A stretch of DNA of 20,085 bases from Clostridium sp. UBA1056 (lineage in GTDB: Bacteria > Bacillota > Clostridia > Clostridiales > Clostridiaceae): the NCBI GenBank assembly GCA_002316385.1, contig DCDL01000051.1, forward strand, positions 28,276-48,360, in the 5' to 3' direction. The notes under the pieces were generated by a model, which saw only the letters and a list, made by a program, of their open reading frames with translations, was not told the origin of the DNA and did not search any database. The translations under genes were made by a program, and so were the position numbers. Positions 7,117-13,919 of the stretch are shown one piece after another (within the stretch, counting starts at the first letter, position 1; every line of letters starts with the position of its first letter).

Positions 7117-7806
7117 TTATTTCTCAAGTATATTTTTAAGATCCATAAGATTAGAAATTTCATAGGTAGGTTCTATTGCAGTTTTTTTTATAATGTTATT
7201 GGGATTAAACCAACAGGTGTCTATACCAAAATTTATTCCACCTTGTATATCAGAGGTTAAGCTATCCCCTACCATTAATACCTTACTTTTATCAGTATGC
7301 TTTATATTGTTTAAAGCATGTTCAAATATTTTAGGATCTGGCTTAGATACTTCGACCTCTTCAGAAACTACTACATCTTCAAAGCATTTTCCTATAATAG
7401 ATTTTCTTATTCTATTATCTTGAACATCTTTAAGACCATTAGTTATTATAATAAGTTTGAACTCTTTATAAAGGCTTTCTATAAGAGGTAAACTATCATT
7501 ATATAAAAATGAGGCATAGGATAAGTGCTTTACATATGATTTAGAAAATTCTATTTCATCAAAATTTAAATTTAACTTGCTTAATAATCTTTTAAATCGT
7601 TCAACATTTAAATTCTTCTGAAGAAGAATTCCATCCTCAAACTCTTTCCAGATAGCTGTATTTATATCCTTGTACACTTTTAAATGATAATTTTCATCAT
7701 AATCTATTTTAAACTCAATCATAGTATTTTTAAGAGCTTCTCTCTCAGATTTTCTAAAATCAAATAGGGTTTCATCTGCATCAAATATTATAACTTCGTA
7801 CTTCAT
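7117..7806 (-). CDS. HAD-IA hydrolase, YjjG/YfnB-type nucleotidase
   Basis: This 229-aa soluble phosphatase has HAD motif I in the form DADETLFD, with nucleophile Asp9 and acid/base Asp11; the glutamate after the second Asp is typical of the YjjG/YfnB group. Motif II is Thr121 in IITNG, motif III Lys154 in SKPDPKIF, and motif IV GDSLTSD with Asp180 and Asp185. A helical cap (about 15-105) follows the C1-cap pattern. YjjG-type enzymes dephosphorylate non-canonical pyrimidine nucleoside monophosphates (house-cleaning); substrate here is inferred from family only. The start is supported by AAGGAGG about 8 bases upstream. The gene appears to be a single unit with its own terminator. Confidence 0.88.
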   Translation of the reverse strand: MKYEVIIFDADETLFDFRKSEREALKNTMIEFKIDYDENYHLKVYKDINTAIWKEFEDGILLQKNLNVERFKRLLSKLNLNFDEIEFSKSYVKHLSYASFLYNDSLPLIESLYKEFKLIIITNGLKDVQDNRIRKSIIGKCFEDVVVSEEVEVSKPDPKIFEHALNNIKHTDKSKVLMVGDSLTSDIQGGINFGIDTCWFNPNNIIKKTAIEPTYEISNLMDLKNILEK

Positions 7807-7878
7807 AATAAACCTCCTTGTATAAAGCTAATTTCTATAATTATAACCTAGAAACAAAGTTAGTAGGGAGTGAATAAT

Positions 7879-8349
7879 TCAACATGTTTTAACATCTTCA
7901 CTTAATTTAATATTTTCTTCTTTATGCCTAGCATCAACTTTTGCAATAATTATAAGTCCTGTAAGAAATAGTAATCCGCCGATTACTTTGCCTTCAGAAA
8001 AAATATCTAGGTATATATAATCTATAACAGCACTTGCCATCATTTGACCAATAAAGCGAAGAATAACAACATATACAGCTGGTACTTTAGGGACAATCAG
8101 GTTAAATAAATAGGTGGTTAAAACACCTATAAGACCACCTATAAAATAGGGAAGTGGAATGGATATTATAGATGAATAAGATGGTATAGAGTTTAGCATA
8201 ATAGCGCACAGTATAATAGAAGATACAGTAGCCATGAAATAGTTGATAATAACTCCATTTATCATACCTTCCTTTTGAGAAAGTTTTCCATTTAACATCA
8301 TGTTAATAACTATTGTTATTCCAATTAGAAAAGCTAAGATAATATACAT
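7879..8349 (-). CDS. YdcZ/DUF606-family small membrane transporter, second of a pair
   Basis: This 156-aa hydrophobic protein has about five membrane segments and belongs to the DMT-superfamily group PF04657 (YdcZ/DUF606). It shares with its upstream neighbour the N-terminal pattern 'NG.LS' after the first helix (here MLNGKLSQKEG) and the overall helix layout. It extends further at the C-terminus with a charged tail (…ARHKEENIKL…). AGGAGG lies 9-10 bases before ATG, and only 14 bases separate it from the preceding gene. Such half-size proteins are probably hetero-oligomers formed from the two paralogues (inference). The substrate is unknown. Confidence 0.82.
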   Translation of the reverse strand: MYIILAFLIGITIVINMMLNGKLSQKEGMINGVIINYFMATVSSIILCAIMLNSIPSYSSIISIPLPYFIGGLIGVLTTYLFNLIVPKVPAVYVVILRFIGQMMASAVIDYIYLDIFSEGKVIGGLLFLTGLIIIAKVDARHKEENIKLSEDVKTC

Positions 8350-8363
8350 AAATTTAATCCTCC

Positions 8364-8786
8364 TTACATAACAATCATAACCACTGTTCCAAGTGTAATT
8401 ATTGAAAATCCTAGTATTTTTTCTTTTCTAAATTTATTAACAGGCATTCCGAACAATCCAAAATGTTCTACGAAGATAGACATAATAAGTTGTCCATATA
8501 GACTTATTCCTATAGTAAGTGTTATTCCGATTTGAGGTATACAGATATTGTTTAAAAGTATAGTTATAACACTTAGAATACCAGGTAGAAAAAACATAAG
8601 TGGTACTTTTTTGAAATTCACAATATTATTTTTCTTTACCATGGATATCGCCAAAATCAATATAAATCCTAGTACATGAAATATTAGAGTACTCATATAA
8701 GGACCAGTTATACTTGATAACATTCCATTAAAAAATATCATTATGGCAAGTATAACTCCATTTAAAAGAGCTAAGTTTTTATACAT
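8364..8786 (-). CDS. YdcZ/DUF606-family small membrane transporter, first of a pair
   Basis: This 140-aa protein has about five hydrophobic helices and belongs to the same PF04657 family as its downstream partner. The motif FFNGMLSSITG follows the first helix, and 'GIVLYGQL-like' (here GISLYGQLIMSIFVEHFG) falls where the partner has VVILRFIGQMMASAVIDY. The ribosome binding site AGAAGGAG precedes ATG. It is the first gene of a bicistronic unit and is transcribed away from the Crp/Fnr-type regulator. The pairing of two YdcZ-type genes with a YeiL-like regulator suggests a dedicated transporter-regulator module. Confidence 0.82.
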   Translation of the reverse strand: MYKNLALLNGVILAIMIFFNGMLSSITGPYMSTLIFHVLGFILILAISMVKKNNIVNFKKVPLMFFLPGILSVITILLNNICIPQIGITLTIGISLYGQLIMSIFVEHFGLFGMPVNKFRKEKILGFSIITLGTVVMIVM

Positions 8787-8847
8787 ATATACTCCTTCTA
8801 TACTTTACATTCCTTAATTCATAAGTTACCATAGTGATAAATATTTC

Positions 8848-8867
8848 TATAGGACATAGGTCCTATA
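8848..8867. promoter_or_regulatory. 20-bp operator-like palindrome between the YdcZ pair and the YeiL-like regulator
   Basis: TATAGGACatagGTCCTATA has perfect 8-bp arms around a 4-bp centre, the geometry expected for a Crp/Fnr-family dimer. It ends where the regulator's ribosome binding site begins (8867-8874). It lies 62 bases from the start of the leftward transporter pair, so it could serve autorepression and control of the transporters. Binding is inferred. Confidence 0.5.
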
Positions 8868-8878
8868 AAGGAGAATTT

Positions 8879-9571
8879 ATGAAAAAAATATTAAACAAAC
8901 AACTCTTAAATAGCTATTTAGTTAAATACAATATAGAAAACCTATTTGATAAAGATATAGTAAACTATGCGCAACTTCATTTTTATGAAAAAGATGAAGT
9001 TATATTAGAAGTAGGGGAGCAACTTGAATACTACTATTTACTTGTAGATGGGAAAATTAAAATATCTTATCTATTTGAAAATGGAAAGTCTATGCTGCTA
9101 AAGTTTTATAAGGACTTTAATACCATAGGAGATTTAGAATTCTTAAAGAATAAACCTATACTATGCAATGTTGAAGCGATAGAAGATACTTATTTGATTG
9201 CTATACCTACAAATATTCTTAGAAAATATTATATAAATAATTTAAATTTTTTACATCATTTAATAGAGTCTTTAAGTGAAAAACTTGATGCCACCATTAA
9301 CAATAGTTCATATAATTTTGTATATCCTCTTATTAATAGGTTAGCTAGTTATTTAGCTGAACATCTAGAGGAGAATAAAAACTATGTAACTTTAAATTCA
9401 TCATTTAAAGAAATTGCTGAATTTTTGGGAACAACTTATAGGCACTTATCTAGAACTTTTAACGAACTTGAAGAAAAATCGATTATAAAATGTGATAATA
9501 AAACAGTACATATATTAGATGAAGATAGTATTAGAGAATTAGCTAAAAATGTATATATAAAATCCTTGTAA
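8879..9571 (+). CDS. Crp/Fnr-family transcriptional regulator, YeiL-like
   Basis: This 230-aa regulator has an N-terminal cyclic-nucleotide-binding-like beta-roll (about 25-125, with 'EYYYLLVDGKIKISYLFENG' and 'IGDLEFL'), a long dimerisation helix (about 125-165), and a C-terminal HTH (about 175-197; SFKEIAEFLGTTYRHLSRTF). The GT.YRHL.R recognition pattern and the beta-roll phrasing resemble YeiL. The cAMP-binding Arg-Ser pair of CRP is absent and there is no N-terminal cysteine cluster as in Fnr, so the ligand is something else or none. The start is ATG 8879 with AAAGGAGA just upstream. The frame extends back to 8834, but that would encode the palindromic operator. It is followed by a terminator at 9595. 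Confidence 0.85.
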   Translation: MKKILNKQLLNSYLVKYNIENLFDKDIVNYAQLHFYEKDEVILEVGEQLEYYYLLVDGKIKISYLFENGKSMLLKFYKDFNTIGDLEFLKNKPILCNVEAIEDTYLIAIPTNILRKYYINNLNFLHHLIESLSEKLDATINNSSYNFVYPLINRLASYLAEHLEENKNYVTLNSSFKEIAEFLGTTYRHLSRTFNELEEKSIIKCDNKTVHILDEDSIRELAKNVYIKSL

Positions 9572-9594
9572 TTATAGGATAATGTAAAAGATAT

Positions 9595-9632
9595 AAAACT
9601 AAGGAGCTTGTTTAGAGTTTCTTAGTTTTTAT
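9595..9632 (+). terminator. Terminator of the YeiL-like regulator gene
   Basis: AAAACTAAG (9595-9603) pairs perfectly with CTTAGTTTT (9621-9629), with a 17-base loop and then TATT. It lies 24 bases after the stop codon. Confidence 0.7.
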
Positions 9633-9686
9633 TAAGCTTAAAAGAGCTAATTTATATAAAATTTTATGACACAAATACGTTGTAAC

Positions 9687-9708
9687 AAATTAACATATAT
9701 GTTAATTT
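9687..9708. repeat. Perfect 22-bp palindrome upstream of the first GNAT gene
   Basis: AAATTAACATATATGTTAATTT equals its own reverse complement over all 22 bases. It lies 60 bases before the GNAT start codon and after the regulator's terminator. That is a plausible operator position, possibly overlapping the promoter. No family can be assigned to a binder. Confidence 0.4.
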
Positions 9709-9767
9709 AGAATCAATAGAATTAAGATAGTTTGAGCTAGAATTTAATAAGTAAGAAGGTGAGTTTA

Positions 9768-10328
9768 ATGATAAACAAATGTTTTAATCCATTTCCTATA
9801 CTAGAAACAAATAGATTAATTCTTCGGCAAGTTGATTTTAAAGATGAGGAGCAGTTATTTGAGTTACTAAGTAATCCAGAAGTAGCAAAGTTTGATTACT
9901 TTTATCCAATAAAGTCAAGTGTAGAAGCAAGAAAGTTTATAGAAAGATATAATGATGAGTTAGCTGAAAATGAGGAAATTACATGGGGGATTTCATTAAA
10001 AGAAACTAATAAATTGATAGGAGTATGTTGTCTAGGTGACTTTGATGATGGAGCTAGAAGAGCAGAGATAGGATATGATATTACCCAGAAAGAGTGGGGG
10101 AAGGGATATGCAACAGAAGCGGTAAAGGCAGTTATTAGCTTTGGATTTAATCATATGAATTTAAATAGAATAGAAGCTACAATAACACCAGGTAATTATG
10201 CATCTATTAGAGTTTTAGAGAAGTTGGAATTTATTACAGAAGGAATAGTAAGAGAAAGAGATTTAATAAAGGATAAATTAGAGGATGGTATAATAATGTC
10301 AATTCTTAAGAGAGAATATATCCAATAA
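9768..10328 (+). CDS. GNAT-family N-acetyltransferase, RimJ/RimL-like
   Basis: This 186-aa acetyl-CoA-dependent acetyltransferase is of the Acetyltransf_3 (RimJ/RimL/RimI-like) type. It begins with LETNRLILRQVDFKDEEQLF, typical of the group. It has the acetyl-CoA pyrophosphate loop WGKGYATEA (110-118) and the late motif NYASIRVLEKLEF (143-155), in which Asn and Ser help bind CoA. The start chosen is ATG 9768, 4-6 bases after AAGGTGAG. A GTG at 9759 in the same frame overlaps that ribosome binding site and is rejected. Substrate is unknown; relatives acetylate ribosomal protein termini, amino acids or small amines. Confidence 0.9.
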   Translation: MINKCFNPFPILETNRLILRQVDFKDEEQLFELLSNPEVAKFDYFYPIKSSVEARKFIERYNDELAENEEITWGISLKETNKLIGVCCLGDFDDGARRAEIGYDITQKEWGKGYATEAVKAVISFGFNHMNLNRIEATITPGNYASIRVLEKLEFITEGIVRERDLIKDKLEDGIIMSILKREYIQ

Positions 10329-10386
10329 TGATTTCCGTATTTACATGTTTATTGAATAATACCTTTGTATTTATATGGAAATAAGA

Positions 10387-10392
10387 TATAAT
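10387..10392 (+). promoter_or_regulatory. Possible -10 element for the PH-domain gene
   Basis: A perfect TATAAT lies 36 bases before the chosen GTG start. The -35 region (TTTGTA around 10364) is poor. The call rests on the hexamer and its distance alone. Confidence 0.3.
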
Positions 10393-10422
10393 TAAACTAA
10401 ATTTATAATGGGAGTGATGGAT

Positions 10423-10800
10423 GTGGGTTTATTTAGTGGAATAATAGGAAATGCCTCAGAAGTAGATATTAACAAAATTAGAGAAGAATATATGAAGTTA
10501 TTAGGTTCTAATGAACAAATAGAGAAAGCATATAAATTAATAAGAGATATGATTATATTCACTAACAAAAGATTAATTATTATAGATAAGCAAGGGATGA
10601 CTGGCAAAAAAATAGAGTATCATTCAATACCATATAGAGCAATTACTAATTTCAAAGTGGAAACATCAGGACATTTTGATTTAGATGCAGAACTTAAAAT
10701 ATATGTTTCAGGAATGAGTATGCCAATAGAAAAGACCTTTAGTAGCAGTTGTAATATTTATGAAGTACAATCAATATTAGCAGAGTATTGCAGTAAATAG
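10423..10800 (+). CDS. Bacterial PH-domain protein (bPH_1, PF08000 type)
   Basis: This is a 125-aa single-domain protein. It begins (V/M)GLFSGIIGNASEVD, runs through a helix, and then shows the PH-like beta core 'IIFTNKRLIIIDKQGMTGKKIEYHSIPYRAI' with 'FDLDAELKIYVSG', typical of PF08000. Its cellular role is not established. The start is taken as GTG 10423 because GGGAG (10410-10414) is 8 bases upstream and because family members usually begin at MGLF. An ATG at 10408 in frame would place that Shine-Dalgarno inside the gene. It is monocistronic by spacing, with a terminator 60 bases downstream. Confidence 0.8.
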   Translation: MGLFSGIIGNASEVDINKIREEYMKLLGSNEQIEKAYKLIRDMIIFTNKRLIIIDKQGMTGKKIEYHSIPYRAITNFKVETSGHFDLDAELKIYVSGMSMPIEKTFSSSCNIYEVQSILAEYCSK

Positions 10801-10862
10801 TGTAGCTATAGTGCCTTATAATAATAAAGAGATTAAGAGATAATTAATATATGATTTTAGAG

Positions 10863-10898
10863 AAAGCATTAATCTTACATAGATTAGTGTTTTTTATT
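10863..10898 (+). terminator. Terminator after the PH-domain gene
   Basis: AAAGCATTAATC (10863-10874) pairs with GATTAGTGTTTT (10882-10893) over 12 positions, including two G-U pairs, with a 7-base loop. It is followed by TTATTTTAT. Confidence 0.65.
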
Positions 10899-10973
10899 TT
10901 ATAATTATTACATATACATGTTAATACAAAAAAAGTAAATGTAAGGATAGACATTTTATTCCGAGAATGGTAT

Positions 10974-11029
10974 TATTAGCTTAAAATTATATCTAAATTT
11001 TGGAATTTGGATATAATTTTAAGCTAATA
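10974..11029. repeat. Long hairpin: 26-bp arms around a TTGG loop
   Basis: The arms at 10974-10999 and 11004-11029 are complementary over 26 positions, with a single T-G wobble. The 4-base loop is TTGG. The 10801-11149 gap otherwise holds the terminator above and a 12-codon frame. The hairpin is very stable for such AT-rich DNA but lacks a proper T-tract, so it is not a standard terminator. It could be a MITE remnant, a processing site or a protein target. Confidence 0.5.
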
Positions 11030-11055
11030 CTTTTATTATGATAGAGGTGGTTTTG

Positions 11056-11094
11056 ATGAAATATCCTTCTTTAAAAGTATTCTTAACTTTATAG
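11056..11094 (+). other. 12-codon minor reading frame with a plausible ribosome binding site
   Basis: ATG at 11056 encodes MKYPSLKVFLTL and stops at TAG. GAGGTGG (11044-11050) is well placed upstream. It may be the remnant of a lost gene, a leader peptide for the following GNAT gene, or chance. No family is recognised. Confidence 0.2.
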
Positions 11095-11149
11095 TGGAGA
11101 ATGTTTGATGCAATTGAAATATGATTTAATAGGGGAGGAATAAACTATT

Positions 11150-11608
11150 ATGGAGTTTAAATTTAAAAAACCAACAGAAATAGATGCAAAGGATATAGCA
11201 ACATGGAAATACGAAGGAGAATATTCTTTTTATGATAATGATAAAACTGAGGCTAAGCAAGAGTGGTCACTAAACATTCATAAGGAGGATAGTGCCTTTG
11301 TCATCCATAATGAGAAGGATGAATTAGTAGGTAACTGTAGCTTTGATGCTGAGGATGATGAATTTATCTTAGGGGTACAGATGAGACCAAATTTGACAGG
11401 GAAAGGAACAGGAACTCAGTTTGTTAAAGCTATATTAGATTTTGGCAGGAATACTTATAAATTTAATGAGATACAACTTTTCGTTGCTAAATTTAATGAA
11501 AGAGCCATAAAAATTTATGAAAAACTAGGATTTAAAAAGACAGAAGAGTTTATTTGGAATGTGAATGGAGAAGAGAAAGAGTTTATAGCTATGGTTAAAA
11601 AGTATTAG
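11150..11608 (+). CDS. GNAT-family N-acetyltransferase
   Basis: This 152-aa acetyltransferase (PF00583/Acetyltransf_3-like) has the acetyl-CoA loop region RPNLTGKGTGTQFVKA (79-94) and the later NERAIKIYEKLGF (116-128), which marks the GNAT C-terminal half. The order beta4-alpha3-beta5 is visible (EFILGVQMRP, the helix, then EIQLFVAKFN). GGGGAGGAA precedes ATG by about 10 bases. It is followed 17 bases later by the DsrE-like gene, so the two are probably cotranscribed. Substrate is unknown. Confidence 0.88.
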   Translation: MEFKFKKPTEIDAKDIATWKYEGEYSFYDNDKTEAKQEWSLNIHKEDSAFVIHNEKDELVGNCSFDAEDDEFILGVQMRPNLTGKGTGTQFVKAILDFGRNTYKFNEIQLFVAKFNERAIKIYEKLGFKKTEEFIWNVNGEEKEFIAMVKKY

Positions 11609-11625
11609 CTAAGGAGGGTGATACA

Positions 11626-11976
11626 ATGAAAGTATTATTTCATATCGATGAATTAAATAAATGGGATATGACTGTGGCAAATGTAAAAAATATGATTAAC
11701 TTTAGCAGAAAAAATGAAGAAGAAGTTGAAATTGAAGTAGTGGCTAACGGAGAAGCAGTATTTAGATTTAAAGGAAATGATGAGGCTAATTCTAAGTATT
11801 CTATGGAATTTGAAGAGCTAGTTAAAGAGGGGGTAAAAATTGTAGCTTGTAATAATGCTCTATCTAAGTTATATATGTTAAAGGATGAAATATTTGATTT
11901 TATAGAAGTAGTACCTGCTGGAGTAGTTGAAATTGTAAAGAAACAAGAAAAAGGCTATGCTTATATAAAACCTTAA
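11626..11976 (+). CDS. DsrE-family protein
   Basis: This 116-aa small soluble protein follows the DsrE/YchN-like fold (PF02635). It has a beta1 start MKVLFHIDE, a helix, the strand EIEVVANGEAVFRF, and the conserved 'GVKIVACNNAL' with Cys75 in the position used by many family members for persulfide chemistry. It ends in a short C-terminal strand region. DsrE relatives relay sulfur in oligomeric complexes, but no Tus or Dsr partner genes are near, so a sulfur role is unproven. TAAGGAGGGTG sits 6-8 bases before ATG. It lies between two GNAT genes with short gaps (17 and 62 bases). Confidence 0.8.
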   Translation: MKVLFHIDELNKWDMTVANVKNMINFSRKNEEEVEIEVVANGEAVFRFKGNDEANSKYSMEFEELVKEGVKIVACNNALSKLYMLKDEIFDFIEVVPAGVVEIVKKQEKGYAYIKP

Positions 11977-12038
11977 AGAGCCGTAAACATAAGAAGAGAA
12001 TAATCACCATAAAATTATATGAGATTAGGAGTAACATT

Positions 12039-12461
12039 ATGAATATAAAAATAGAGAAGAACTGTGCTAATGTAGATTGGAGATTAATACCAGAGATATT
12101 AAAGCTAGGAGGTATGGGATATTTTGATGAAGAAACCCATAGAAAGGCCTTTGAGAACAGTTATACTACTGTATTCGTATATGATAATGATAAGCTTATT
12201 GGTTTCGGAAGGGCCTTATCAGATGGGGTTTATCAAGGAGCAATTTATGATGTAGCCATATTGCCACAGTATCAAGGCAAAGGTATAGGGAAGTTAATTG
12301 TAAATACTATACTAGAATCAATGCCAGGATGTAATGTGATATTATATGCTGCAAAGGGCAAAGAAGGATTCTATAGCAGCCTTAATTTTAGAAAGATGAA
12401 AACTGGTATGGCTCTATTTAATAATGCTGAAAAGATGAAAGAAAATGGATTTACTGAATAA
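12039..12461 (+). CDS. GNAT-family N-acetyltransferase
   Basis: This 140-aa single-domain acetyltransferase has a core acetyl-CoA motif LPQYQGKGIGKLIV (75-88), preceded by strand GAIYDVAIL and followed by CNVILYAAKGKEGFYSSLNF, typical of small PF13508/PF13673 GNATs. Residues GRALSDG (57-63) fall at the strand that often holds the substrate. AGGAG lies 8 bases before ATG. This is the third GNAT within 3 kb. The three are too different in sequence to be recent duplicates. No terminator is evident after it. Confidence 0.88.
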   Translation: MNIKIEKNCANVDWRLIPEILKLGGMGYFDEETHRKAFENSYTTVFVYDNDKLIGFGRALSDGVYQGAIYDVAILPQYQGKGIGKLIVNTILESMPGCNVILYAAKGKEGFYSSLNFRKMKTGMALFNNAEKMKENGFTE

Positions 12462-12689
12462 GGGTTCAAAAACCATAAATATATTTTAGGCATACTAAAG
12501 CATGATAAATAACTAAAAATATTATTATAAACACTTTAATAATTTCAAGTTGAATATTATAATATTTAGAGAAGCTAAATTATATGACTATTATAACTAT
12601 TTAGATATTTTGGAAACTCATAAATATTTTATATCTAAAGTTTAAGTAATAATGGAAATATAAAATTTATACTATCAGGAGGGTGAAAA

Positions 12690-13724
12690 ATGATAATAGT
12701 AAACAAAGAAGATGTTTTAAATACAGCAAAAGAGCTATTACTTACAGATAGTCCTAGTGGATTTTGCTATGACGTTATGGATAAGATTGAATCATGGGCA
12801 GAAAAATTAGGCTATGTTTTTGAAAAGACTGTTAAAGGTTGTGGAATTATAACTGTTCCAGGGAAAAGCAATGATAAAGTGATAGGTTTATCTGCCCACG
12901 TAGATACCTTAGGTGCTATGGTAAGATCTATTTCTAGTGAAGGTGCTTTAAAGTTCACTTTAATTGGAGGACCAATAGTTCCTACTTTAGATTCTGAATA
13001 TTGTAAGGTCAGAACTAGAGACGGAAAAATATATAGTGGAACATTCTTGAGTACGAGTCCAGCAGCTCACGTATTTGAAGATGCTAAATCTAAACCACGT
13101 GATCCAAAGAATATGGAAGTAAGACTTGATGAAGTAGTAAAATCTAAAGAAGATGTAGAAAAATTAGGTATATGTCCTGGTGATTTTATATTTATAGATC
13201 CTAAGACTACTATAACTGAAAGTGGTTTCTTAAAATCTAGATTTATAGATGACAAAGGCAGTGTTGCATGCTTAGTGAATCTTCTTCACATATTGAGCAG
13301 TGAAAAAATAGTTCCTACTTATACTACTAAAGTATTTATATCTGTTTATGAAGAAGTTGGACATGGCTCAGCTTATATACCATCAGATATAACAGAAATG
13401 ATAGCTGTAGATATGGGATGTATCGGAGAAGACTTATCTTGTACAGAATATGATGTTTCTATCTGTGCGAAGGATTCTAATGGACCATATGACTTTAATA
13501 TGACTACAGATTTAATAAACCTTGCTAAGAGCAATGAAATTAAATATGCTGTAGACATTTATCCAATGTATGGTTCAGATGTAGGAGCAGCACTTAGTGG
13601 AGGAAATAATATTAAAGGTGCTCTTATAGGACCTGGAGTTCATGCCTCTCACGGAATGGAAAGAACTCACTACACAGCTTTAGAAGGAACAATAAAACTA
13701 TTATATGCATACTTAACAAGATAG
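12690..13724 (+). CDS. M42-family metallopeptidase (glutamyl-aminopeptidase-like)
   Basis: This is a 344-aa cytosolic di-metal aminopeptidase of family M42 (PF05343), which forms tetrahedral TET-like assemblies in characterised relatives. Metal and catalytic residues are in place: His70 in GLSAHVDTLG, the bridging Asp of FIDDKGS (187/188), catalytic Glu221 and ligand Glu222 in YEEVGHG, Asp241 in AVDMG, and the terminal His in ASHGMERTH (His321 by alignment). The insertion from about 95 to 180 is the beta-barrel dimer/TET domain. AGGAGGGTG is 6 bases upstream of ATG. It is a stand-alone unit between a 228-base gap and a clear terminator. Peptide specificity cannot be told from sequence. Confidence 0.92.
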   Translation: MIIVNKEDVLNTAKELLLTDSPSGFCYDVMDKIESWAEKLGYVFEKTVKGCGIITVPGKSNDKVIGLSAHVDTLGAMVRSISSEGALKFTLIGGPIVPTLDSEYCKVRTRDGKIYSGTFLSTSPAAHVFEDAKSKPRDPKNMEVRLDEVVKSKEDVEKLGICPGDFIFIDPKTTITESGFLKSRFIDDKGSVACLVNLLHILSSEKIVPTYTTKVFISVYEEVGHGSAYIPSDITEMIAVDMGCIGEDLSCTEYDVSICAKDSNGPYDFNMTTDLINLAKSNEIKYAVDIYPMYGSDVGAALSGGNNIKGALIGPGVHASHGMERTHYTALEGTIKLLYAYLTR

Positions 13725-13730
13725 TTATAG

Positions 13731-13773
13731 AGACTCAATTTATCAGTAAACGGATAAATTGAGTCTTATTTTT
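13731..13773 (+). terminator. Terminator of the M42 peptidase gene
   Basis: AGACTCAATTTATC (13731-13744) pairs perfectly with GATAAATTGAGTCT (13753-13766) across an 8-base loop. TATTTTT follows. It begins 6 bases after the stop codon. Confidence 0.88.
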
Positions 13774-13842
13774 AGAAGAAACTTTCACCATGAATAAAGT
13801 TAATAAAAAATTTGTAACAGTATAGAAGAAATAGTAATTTTA

Positions 13843-13871
13843 TTTACAAATAATTCTACATTACGTATAAT
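13843..13871 (+). promoter_or_regulatory. Promoter of the membrane-anchored esterase-like gene
   Basis: TTTACA (13843-13848) and TATAAT (13866-13871) are separated by 17 bases, matching consensus at 5/6 and 6/6. They lie about 50 bases before the start codon and after the previous gene's terminator. Confidence 0.65.
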
Positions 13872-13919
13872 TTAGATATGAACTAGATATAAATTTCATA
13901 GTGAAGAGAGGGATATCCA

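Noticed and set aside
10331..10382. Imperfect stem ATTTCCGTAT/ATATGGAAAT after the first GNAT gene
   Set aside because: The loop is 32 bases and there is no T-tract; it overlaps the probable promoter of the next gene and is not convincing as a terminator.
10392..10607. 71-residue minus-strand frame
   Set aside because: It is antisense to the PH-domain gene, with composition typical of reverse-strand AT-rich DNA and no ribosome binding site.
9768..12461. Toxin-antitoxin or resistance role for the GNAT cluster
   Set aside because: No RHH/DUF1778-type antitoxin gene adjoins any of the three GNATs, and their motifs give no drug specificity.
12553..12566. AATATTATAATATT palindrome
   Set aside because: It is A/T-only and short, expected by chance in this composition.
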